From Sequoia sempervirens (taxonomy: Eukaryota; Streptophyta; Pinopsida; Cupressales; Cupressaceae): a DNA stretch of 64,000 bases. Location of the stretch: the NCBI GenBank assembly GCA_007258455.2, contig VDFB02321274.1, positions 248,001 through 312,000 on the forward strand, written 5' to 3'. The notes beneath the pieces were generated by a model that ran no database searches, had not been told where the DNA came from, and saw nothing but the letters and a program-made list of their open reading frames with translations. Position numbers and translations under genes: made by a program. This document shows positions 24,184-33,247 of this stretch, piece after piece (the stretch's first letter is position 1; the number at the start of each line of letters is the position of its first letter).

Positions 24184-25790
24184 TTACAACAAATTTTTCA
24201 CAATGAATTCAATTCCATCCTTAAACAAATGATACTTGTTATGTTCCCTGTAGAAAATGGCCTTTTTGTCATACAAGTAAGGACTTCCCAAAACCATCCC
24301 ATAGATGTCAAGCGGAATTACATCTAACTCTACCTCATCTACAAACTTGGATGTGATTGCAAATCGGAGTTTACATTGCCTTATCACATGTAACTGAGCA
24401 TTATCATGCATCCAACCCAATGGATATGGTTTAGGATGAGGTATTAGTTTTAATCCCAATTGCTTAACAACTTGTTTAGAGATTAAGTTCAGTTGTGATC
24501 CACTATCTATGAGTGTATCAGTTTTACTTTGTTTTGCAATAGTCCTTATATGAAACAATTCGTTCCTTTTACTTTCAACAAGGATCTCATTACACTTTAA
24601 AGAAGAAGCATGGGAACTGGTACTAGCAATAGGAACAACACCTTTTATACCCACAATTGTTATCTTGGTTTCATTATCAGAATCTAATATGAGATCTTGC
24701 ATGATAGTTGTGGTCTTTTGCTTACCCTTTTGATCTTTGAACCACTTTGGTTTTTGATCAGGATGCAATTTCCAACACTTTGCATCTTCGTGCCCTTTCT
24801 TTTTGCAGTGTGAGAAATAAGGCTTTTCCTCTTCTTTCTTCACAAAAGTTGTCCACTGCATTTCCTTCTTCCCTTTCTTGCTTTCTTTATGCATACCAGA
24901 TTCCATTAAGAAACTATTCTTCATTCCTATTTCAAGATGAATGGCTTGCACACTAACTTCATCAAGGTTAGTTGGATTGAACATAAGTATTGTATGCTTC
25001 AAATTTTTGTGTAATCCACCTATATACTTTAACAAAGTTTCTTGCGTGCATAATGGAATGCCCAAAATTAAAGCTTTTTTTCTAAACTCCTGTGTATATT
25101 TCTGCACACTTTGTCCTTTCTCTTGCCTTAATGATTGCCAATTCATTACTGCTTTTTGCATGTGTCCTAATGGATAAAATTATTTCTTAAGTGTAGTTAT
25201 AAACTCAAACCAAGTAGAAATGATTTTACCATATCGGATGAGATCTTCTTGAGTTTTGCTCTCCCACCAAATTAGAGTTGTGCCTCCCAGGCGAAGATTG
25301 GCTAATTGGATCTTTGAAGCATCATCAATGAACTTCTGTACTCTACAATAAACTTCAACTTGTTTTATCCAATTGTCAAGTTTCTCTACATCCAGTTCTC
25401 CATTATAGGTTGGAAAATCAAATTTAACATCAAGTTTTAACAAAGGTGAATTTGATTCAGATTGTACAAGTTTTTCTTCTTGGGGGAAGAAGTAGAAAAA
25501 AAAGATGAAGAGGAAGAAAAGGAAGAAGATGAAGAAGAAGACAAGGAGGGAGGTTCAGGAGGGTCACTACCACCTCCCACTCCTTTTCCTTTGTCGTCTT
25601 TCAAAGATGATTCACCTTCCTCCTTCTTTTTGTTTTTCCTCTCCTTTTTCTTCTGAGGGTCTTTGTACAATTCTTCCACCATCATCTTCATATCCAGGAA
25701 TGTTTTGAGAAACTGTTCTTCATTGTCAAAGATTTTAGAACTAGAAGGTTATCCTTCTTTTCGGTTACTCCATGGCTTGTCTTCAAGTAA
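24184..25790 (-). pseudogene. gag plus aspartic protease of the TR-GAG-like element, copy 1
   Basis: On the minus strand Gag begins upstream of KMMVEELYKD (about 25690). It has a Lys/Glu-rich segment, a serine run (SLSSSSSSSFSSSSSFF), then the capsid-like part KFDFPTYNGELDVEKLDNWI and LGGTTLIWWESK. A second part runs from 25161 (MNWQSLRQEKGQSVQKYTQEF). The zinc knuckle reads FSHCKKKGHEDAKC: its first Cys is Phe here, whereas the other copy keeps CSHC. Protease follows (TDTLIDSGSQLNLIS, near 24510) and the frame ends at VKNLL. A frameshift near 25440 and stops at LKK*FYPLG and before PSSSKIF break the protein. Gag would package element RNA and the protease would process it. Confidence 0.85.
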
Positions 25791-25893
25791 CTCGCCTTGA
25801 TCCGATCTTCGGATTGAACTCTTCAAGTGCACCTTCTCCTCGCTTTAATTTTAGCTTGGTTAACATCCACCACTTGCAATTTTTCCTGTTAAA

Positions 25894-25907
25894 CAACTCT
25901 GATACCA
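25894..25907 (-). other. Primer-binding site of the gag-protease element (minus strand)
   Basis: The minus strand reads TGGTATCAGAGTTG, four bases from the LTR at 25912. It matches the initiator tRNA-Met 3' end over its first 11 positions and confirms the minus orientation. Confidence 0.88.
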
Positions 25908-25911
25908 AACT

Positions 25912-27467
25912 TGATTTGTAATTAAAGGTTTGCAAAATAACTTGCACTTAATTCCTAATTACATATTTTATCCCGATCACAAACAAAATTGCGTGGTTAT
26001 GTATTTTTAATCGTTGAAGTTACAAAATTTGAGCTCACTTAATCCTTAACACAATTTAATGACTTTCACTAATTACATAAATGTCATAATTAATATCTCA
26101 AAGAAGGAATTAAAGAAGAACTGGAAAGAATAAGGGAAAATTATAAGACAAAAGAGAAGAAGAGAGATCATGAGCTTGATAACGGAGTTCGCTCAACATG
26201 AGCTACGTCTCTGGGTCTGCTTCTCAATGAGAAACCACTTTATTAATGATGACAAGCTTTAATCGCTTCTGTACACCATCCAAGCTTTAGACCTGCATTA
26301 CAGTTTCTTCACAATTTCTCTCAATAGCTAAGAATCTTTTGCATTTTCCTTTACTTGAAGGAATACAAAATACAAAGTCTCTGTGTTACATCAGTCTCCA
26401 AAAATTACCTTGCCCAATTTCCTCCCAAAAGAATTGATTGCCCCTTCATGGGAAAAAGTCCCCCTTTTTATACATTTAATTTTGCTTAATATGGTATAAA
26501 ACCATATGATTTCCAAAATCAACTATATCTCCCATTTACAATAGTAAATCTTTGAAAATCCCTTCAATTACAAGAATAAATCTCTCGGAAATAACCTTCC
26601 CCCTTTAATTCAGGGCCCTTATAATTTTGGGCTCACAATATCCTTTTGCAAAAAAAAAACTTTACAAATTTCTCGTTCTTGAATAATAGCTCTTATTTTT
26701 ATGAGCTTTACAAAAATAATCTTTCAAATCCCTTTTAAATAATCTTCAAGATTATTTTAAGCCCTTTAATTATATTATGTAAATGGGCTTTAATATTATG
26801 AAGGATTAGGCCCTTATTTATAAGGGTTAGTATTTTAATTTTGGATTTTCTACTTTTATTTGGGGGTTAAATTCTTTAAACTTAGGAGATTCAGGCTTAT
26901 TCATTATTGTTTTAAAGGGTTTAATTTTTTAATTTTTAGGAGATTTGGTTTTAATCTGTTGCCTTTAAATCCCACAAAATCCACTTGGGATCCCACAAAA
27001 TCCACTTGGAATCCCATGGATTTTGTGAAATAAAATAAACCTCCACCACTTTATTTCTCAAAAATAAAGCATGGTGTAGTGGTACGTGAATTTAGTGAGG
27101 GGATTCCACACTTTTGCCACATCACCTACACTTGCCACGTCAGCATCTGGTCAATTGCCACGTTAGCATCTTTGTCGTACGAGCTTTGTTTTCGACGAAA
27201 CGAGCGGCGTTGGAACTATGATGATGAGCTCTTTGATGTGATGCCATCTGTGACCATTTTTGGAATGATCATTTTTTTTGCCTTTCTAATTGGCCTCTAT
27301 ACCCGGTTTGACCCCAATTTTAATTGACCATAACTTTGGCGTATGAGCTCCTTTTTTGCCCGTTCAAGTTGTGTTGGGTCCAGTTTTCCGAGCACTTCGA
27401 CATGGTGATGGTTTCGCGAGATTCTGAGACTATGAATTTTTGAGGTCTTCTAGATCCTCTTGGATCA
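25912..27467 (-). repeat. LTR (5' LTR in element orientation) of the gag-protease element
   Basis: 1556 bp, from TGATTTGTAATTA to GGATCA in plus coordinates. The hairpin CACAAAATCCA facing TGGATTTTGTG lies at 26994-27027 and is perfect over 11 bp. Relative to its partner it lacks a short stretch near 27150-27175, where the second genome copy also differs. Confidence 0.88.
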
Positions 27468-28350
27468 ATATTTGATGCTACACAACATGGAACTTTGCTT
27501 TACGATTTCTCTAGTTTGCTTTTCTATGATATTTGAGGGTCAACAACATTTAAAAATACCTTGAAAATATTATTGTGTCATCGAGGGACCCATTCTTCTA
27601 AGTCAACTTACAAAAATGTGTATAAATGATTGTAAACACTCTTAGCCATGCATATGCTCCTAGAATGTTTGTGTAGACCTAAATTCCTTTTACTTCACCA
27701 ATTGAAGTGTTATAACACAAATAATATCTGTATAAGTCCTAAGGATGAGGAAATTAGGAGATAAGTAGAATTAATGCATTGAATGCTTTTAAATACAATG
27801 ACATAGCAATAAATCACATAAAATTGTGTTTAGATCTTTGGAAGAAAAATAATTTGTGAGAGTTGACTAAAATTAAAATTATAAAATTATAAATTTAGAA
27901 GGGTTAAGTTTGAGACCAAGGTTGCTCATGCGACTATAGATTCAACCCAAGTTATAAAAAAATTAAATCAATGTGAATATAAATATCATAAATATATAAA
28001 AGTATATACATATGAATACTACAAATATATAAATAAAATATATCAATACATAAAAACAATCTCCTTCGAACAACTACAAAAATAAAGGAAAAATATCATA
28101 AATATACAAATATCATAGCGTATAAACCTTCAATCTCCCTCTCAAAAAGCGCACAATTTCTTTATTTATACAAATAAATATCTAATGTAAAAGAAAGCAT
28201 TCTCCTTACGCGACGAAGCAAAATATCAAAATCTGTTATAACCAGCGGGTTTCAAAACAATATAACAGTTTAAACGTTTAAAAAGCACTCCAAGGTTAAA
28301 GGCGTTTTGGGCTTATGACCAGAAGCTTCTCTTTTGATGCAACATTTCTT
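27468..28350. other. Unassigned AT-rich stretch downstream of the gag-protease element
   Basis: No coding signal. It is shared with 59614-60550 except for small indels and the two LINE insertions. The last 150 bp (ACCAGCGGGTTTCAAAAC onward) lie upstream of the exon-like sequence at 29231 and could be its promoter region, but I see no specific element. Confidence 0.4.
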
Positions 28351-28970
28351 CAAATGGATGAGCAAGTGGGGTATTAGCATAAGTGAGTGTCCAAATGCCA
28401 ATAGGGAAATAAAAAGGTATGTGCAAGGAAAGTTCAAAGAAAGCATGTGGAAAGGGCCACTTGGGAGGAAGAAAGAATACTATGTCAAACATTTTAACCC
28501 TACGCATGACCACACACAAAAGACCTACATCGGAATGGAAATAAAATGGAAAGCGAAAATGTTGATAGCTCAGATTAGAACAAGTTCGCACCAGCTTAGA
28601 TGTGAGACCGGAAGGTGGATGATACCTAAAGAGGAGTGGGCAGACAGAAGGTGTAGATATTGCACTCAAGGAGTGGTTGAGACAGAATGGCACTACATCA
28701 GGGAATGTTCAGCTTACAAGGACATTCGGATCAATTATACTGAGACATTAAAAGGGAACAATTTGGGTGATCTGTTTGAAGAAGAGAAGATAATAGGGTT
28801 TGCAGATTTTCTGATCAAGATACACAGCAGAAGATCCAAGATGCAGAAAGAAAAAGAAACATAGGTTTTTTTTTTTGCATTTTCTGGGGTTCACGTCTCT
28901 TCGCTTGCTATCTTTGGGTCCCATAGGCTGCTTGGCCTCGTGGACGTGATTAAAAACATTCATTCATTCA
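28351..28970 (+). mobile_element. 5'-truncated LINE (non-LTR retrotransposon) 3' end
   Basis: The open frame up to 28864 is the C-terminal end of a plant LINE ORF2 protein: TSSHQLRCETGRWMIPKEEW followed by the Cys-His zinc-binding module CRYCTQGVVETEWHYIRECS (C-x2-C-x8-H-x4-C). This domain follows reverse transcriptase in plant LINEs. About 100 bp of 3' UTR ends in ATTCATTCATTCAT rather than poly(A). The second genome copy has the uninterrupted site (CATTTCTTTGCATCTT at about 60543), so the insertion bounds are precise; at most 2 bp are duplicated. Loss of everything 5' of the tail is typical of LINE insertion. The frame is intact but has no start or RT and cannot act alone. Confidence 0.88.
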
Positions 28971-29230
28971 TTTGCATCTTAAATCTTTTCCAATCATTCA
29001 TTCAATTCTTGAGTAAAATCACTACATTTCCGTTATACATTTTCCTTCAAAACTCCGTCCTTTCTGCTTAGAATTTGAACTGCAAAAACTTAGCACGACT
29101 ACGGGCATTCATTTATCTGATTCTTGATTTGCTGAGAAAACTAACTGGATCATATCTTGCAAGGATTTTAACTAATTTTGGAAATTGTCCTGTAAATTTT
29201 GACTGAGCTTCGGATAAGTTGATAAAGAGC

Positions 29231-29293
29231 ATGGCCTCCAAGTTATTAGCAGCGTTCAGGCGGGGTGTAGGTCCTTTTTCATCTAAATATCAG
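29231..29293 (+). other. Exon-like sequence: possible first coding exon with mitochondrial-type presequence
   Basis: ATG at 29231 opens 21 codons, MASKLLAAFRRGVGPFSS and three more, ending CAG|gtacgc, a good splice donor. The peptide has Arg and Lys but no acidic residue, with small and hydrophobic residues, as in plant mitochondrial targeting peptides. About 260 bp of leader-like sequence precedes it. I do not recognise the protein and cannot identify a following exon; a possible acceptor TTTTAGTGCAG lies at about 29641. The same 63 bases occur unchanged at 60809-60871. It may be the 5' end of a host gene broken by the surrounding insertions, or a captured fragment. Confidence 0.35.
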
Positions 29294-30787
29294 GTACGCA
29301 ACATCTACATGTGGCATTATAAATTGTCTATTTACCATTCATATATATGTATATATACAGATTTGAGTGTGGGGATCGTGTAGGGGATCATATGTATCAG
29401 GTATATATACAATTTATATGGGTACAGCATATATACCAGTTGTATATATGCCCCCTTGCTGAGTGGGGTGAGTGGAGAACATATCTATATGTAAATTTAT
29501 TTCTGTGGCGAGAAGAGGTGTGCATTTTTATATGTGTGCAGGTATGTGTATTTATAGATGTAAATACAAAATTGTATATATAAAACGTTAAGATGTATAT
29601 ATAAATGTGTATCTCGTTATCTATTTGTGTGTTTTAGTGCAGGAACAATGTAGAAGGTAAAACCTTAGATATTTGAATTAGAAGGGAGTTCCTTGTAACA
29701 AAGATAAAATAAAAACTCTAGAATATAAGAACACACTCTCTAGCTTTTTGCAATAACTACAATTTAACTTTTGGGGTTTTGAATTTACATAGGAAACAAA
29801 TTGAAGAAATTATTGTCTTTTTGTTCTTGGGTAGGGGCACAAGACGATTCAACACTTCTACTCAAAACAGGAGATTGTGTCTTTTTAACTTTAAAGCAAA
29901 CAACCTACAGCTAAAGAAAGCTCACTTTCGCGAAGACCGGAAAAAGTGAGTATAATACAAGGATTGAATTGATTTGAACAAAAATAATACATTTTGGTAA
30001 AAGGAATTAAGGAATTGAGTACAAAGCTACAATCACCAAATTTATACAAATATGCAAATAAAAAGCCTGCAAATTCAACAAATTAACTCTATCTGCCTAA
30101 ATACACATACACAAGATCTCTCTTAAGATGTTTGCAGAACAATTTGAGCAGTAAGATTGGCATACTAAATTCTATTGATGATATCTAAGTGCTAAAAAAA
30201 CTTCTACATAAGATTTTACATTTTGCATGAAAATAATAAAAATCTAACACACACTTCTACACTATGAATAGTTTGGTTGCATAGAAAGCAAGCTTAATAT
30301 ACAGTTTCATCTACAGATTATAAACCCAAAATAAGAAAGTCTTCAAATAGATTCTTGATAAGTATAACTTATCTAGTCATCACTAAGAATAGACCTTCTC
30401 GAAGATCATCTAAACATCAACTTCTCAAAATATGATTATTTCTTCACAAATGGTGATGGCTAAAAATAGAATGGGCTATAAATAGCTTAGGCTAAAAATA
30501 GACAGTTGCAACAGGTAGTTCTTCAAGATGATTCTGACAAATTCCATCCGCTCTGACCATGGTGGATCCTTGAAGAAGCCATGGAACTTTGACAATCAAT
30601 CTTGGTGACTTGGATCTGAAAATCCCTGTGTGTTAATTCTTCAGCAAATCTTAACTGAAAATTGCAACTTTGAATATTCTGAAACTCTAGAGTGCATGAA
30701 AATATTGCTCTCAAACACACCAATATGATGATGTTATGTATGCCGATCTCTTGCCTTCAGCCAGTTAAAAACCTGCTGAAAGAGTGA
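29294..30787. other. Intron-like or repeat DNA without a recognised gene
   Basis: AT-rich with TATATA runs at 29340-29600. A minus-strand open frame at 30523-30723 (longer, 92 codons, in the second copy) shows no known domain. The part around 30460-30501 has LTR-like decamers described separately, so some of this is probably a further, unrecognised LTR on the minus strand. Confidence 0.35.
30460..30501. promoter_or_regulatory. Three CTA(A/T)4TAG decamers within 42 bp
   Basis: CTAAAAATAG at 30460-30469, CTATAAATAG at 30476-30485 and CTAAAAATAG at 30492-30501, spaced 16 bp start to start. The same triplet lies at 61954-61995. See the clusters at 599-716 and 39285-39432. Confidence 0.45.
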
Positions 30788-31070
30788 TAAACCCTAACCA
30801 TAGTCTGAAAACGATCATCAAAATGATGGAAATGTCATAATTAAAACCCTAGTAGCCTGGAAGAATACCAACAGTGGTATGTTTGATATGGAATCTTGAT
30901 ACCCTGGGAAATCAACCGCTAAATCAAGGAAAAAAAAGTATCTCTTGATAGTTCAATGTATTCATGGTTCAATGGTGGGCAATTTGATGTGACTGAACAG
31001 CCAAGGGTTTGAATGAAAACAAGGACTTAAAATCAATCAAAACCCAGGTGCAGCTGATATGTTTGAAAAT
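30788..31070. repeat. 284-bp direct repeat, left copy, flanking an LTR
   Basis: Starts TAAACCCTAACCATAGTC and ends GTTTGAAAAT, directly before the LTR at 31071. The right copy at 32939-33222 starts TAAATCCTAACC and ends with the same bases, directly after the LTR. They differ at about ten positions and by a 2-bp indel. A reading frame fragment (YSWFNGGQFDVTE) is visible, but stops surround it. Confidence 0.85.
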
Positions 31071-32938
31071 TGTGAGCATCAGTTTTCAAAGGGTTTAGCC
31101 TATTCCTGACTCTCATAGGCTAAGGAGCTTGGTTAGAGGGTCCTTTGGGCAGACATCTAGTCAGTGGTTGGTTTCCTGGACTCAGTTGGATTGGGAGTAA
31201 TAAGGGAGCTAAATAATTAAATTAATTATTTGTAAGGTTATTGAATAAATAAATATTATAATGTAACCTTATATTTAATTAGTTTAATAAAGTGACTTAA
31301 ATAAAATATTATATCATAAAGTCACTAAAAATAAAATATATCTTTTATCCTACATTGGCAAGAAAAGTGTTTGAGCTCTCCTAGGAAAAGTATAAAAGGA
31401 TCTTAAGGGCTCATTTTTGCACATCCAGGAATTGTTGTTTACTTTGATGTGATTGATTGGTGAAGGAGCCAGCTAGGGTTTCTGCCATTATTGGACCTTT
31501 GGGAACGAAACTCTCATTGGTTGAGCAACTTTGAGGCTGTGAAACTATCAGCTGAAATTGTTGCCAGTTGTGGGCTTCATTTCAGAAGTTCAACTTGTGC
31601 CTTCACATTGCAAATTTAGTGGCCTTTGGCCAAATTTGGGGATAGAGATTTCACATCAGCTTGTAGAAGCATTTGAGGAAGACAATTTGGTTTGGAGCTG
31701 CATATTACATCATTAGAGACAAATCAATTGGACTACATGTATTCAGATTTCAATTTCAGTCATTTCCAGTCCTCTTAAGGAGCCACGATTTTGCTTATAA
31801 TTGATTGAGAAGACATCGATTTCATGTCTTGGTTGAAGCACTCTATCTTGGGAGGAAGGACGATGATATTTGGAGATATTTGAAGACGTTGGACGCCTCT
31901 TTCATTATTTGCTGTGGTTGTGAATCTGAAACAGGGGCGGCACTGTCAAAGGGGTTTGGAAGCTACAGAGCAGCCATCAACTTGCATATCAGACCTCACA
32001 TATTTGCAGATTGGGAGCTTAATATCCATCGATTTCACCTCTCACCTTGGGCACTCTCTTCCTAGGAGTAAGACAATGAGGATTGATGACTAATTGGAGG
32101 AATACAGGGTCTGAAAATTTTATTTCATGAAGCTACAGGTCTGAAACAGGGGCGGCTACATGAGAGCAGCGATTTGCATCAAGGAGGCATCAATACATGT
32201 TACGAGGTTGCCAATTTCTCCATCAATTTGAGGCTCAATGTTCAGGTTCCTTGTTGATCATTCATAGCATTGTAATTTTGTATTTTCAGACCTTAATCAT
32301 ATTGTATGAGGCCCTTAAGGCGCTGCCATACTTAGTTGCATACTTGAAGCCAAGAGTCTTGGCTTTGCATGTTTCTATCAGCATGGTAATGACATCATGT
32401 TACCAATAAAGGAGAAATAAGTTGCAGATCAAATACTTGCTGTATTGTCCATGGTTATACTCTTCATTGGAAGCATAGTAGATTGCATGCCAATTGTTTG
32501 ACATAATGTCAATTGGCTGTAGGTGCACTTTTTAAAGACAAAGGGAAGTTACATTGTATTTAGATTTATGTTAGACTTTGTGGTGTGCATTTACAAGCAT
32601 TTAGATTACATTTGACAACATTTCAAGCAAGCAAGCAAACTGAAAACACAGAATCAGCAAGGAAAGAGATTGTAGGAGAAGTGTTTGACAATATTCCTTG
32701 AGGCCTAAAACAGCAAACTAAGGTCAGATATTGCAAGGAATACTATTGTGGTTTCGGGACATTCTAAGTGTGAACATTGTCATTTTAGTCTATCTCTCTT
32801 CCTTTAGGGTGAAAAACCCTAGACGTAATAGAGGGCTCATAGTAACTAAAATCCTTGTTTACATTTTTGGTGAACTTGACCATATTCCTTGAGTGCGAAT
32901 TTAACAAGTTAAGGTCGAAGTCTACAAGGGATATTACA
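31071..32938 (+). repeat. Solo-type LTR
   Basis: Begins TGTGAGCATCAG and ends GGATATTACA, with no primer-binding site or internal gene. Near its start it has TTTAGCCTATTCC and CATAGGCTAAGG, the same inverted pair found near the start of other LTRs here. A TATA-like AAGTATAAAAGG lies at about 31386. Open frames inside (31805-32065, 32197-32409) match nothing I know. It lacks a 5-bp duplication; instead it is flanked by 284-bp repeats. Confidence 0.6.
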
Positions 32939-33222
32939 TAAATCCTAACCATAGTCTGAAAACTATCATCAAAATGATGGAAATGTCATAATTAAAACCC
33001 TAGTAGCCTGGAAGAATACCAACAGTGGTATGTTTGATGATGGAATCTTGATACCCTGGGAAATCAGCCGCTAAACCAAGGGAAAAAAAGTATCTCTTGA
33101 TAGTTCAATGTATTCATTGTTCAATGGTGGGCAATTTGATGTGACTGAATAGCCAAGGGTTTGAATGAAAACAAGGACTTAAAATCAATCAAAACCCAGA
33201 TGCAGCTGATATGTTTGAAAAT
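32939..33222. repeat. 284-bp direct repeat, right copy
   Basis: Partner of 30788-31070. It continues without a break into the sequence at which the chromovirus inserted (33247). Its last bases belong to the reading frame DMFENLNSIGDQ that resumes at 43961. Confidence 0.85.
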
Positions 33223-33247
33223 CTGAACTCCATAGGAGATCAAACCC

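Larger units (their letters stand above)
22102..27467 (-). mobile_element. Non-autonomous LTR retrotransposon with only gag and protease (TR-GAG-like)
   Basis: LTRs at 22102-23667 and 25912-27467 begin TGAT(C/T)TGTAATTA and end GATCA. They flank 2.24 kb of internal DNA. On the minus strand the order is LTR, tRNA-Met primer-binding site, gag with zinc knuckle and aspartic protease, a small membrane-type ORF, the polypurine tract CAATTGGGAGGAA and the second LTR. No reverse transcriptase, RNase H or integrase is present, and the space left (about 45 bp) is too small for them. Flanks ATACT and ATATT could be a 5-bp target duplication with one change. Gag-only LTR elements of this kind have been called TR-GAG. 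Mobility would need enzymes from another element. Confidence 0.85.

Noticed and set aside
25462..25708. Acidic and basic low-complexity frames on the plus strand (Glu/Lys runs)
   Set aside because: They are the complement of the serine- and lysine-rich segment of gag on the minus strand and have no family signal.
31805..32065. Plus-strand 86-codon frame, repeated at 63300-63527
   Set aside because: It lies in an LTR, the two versions end differently because of one base change, and no family is recognisable.
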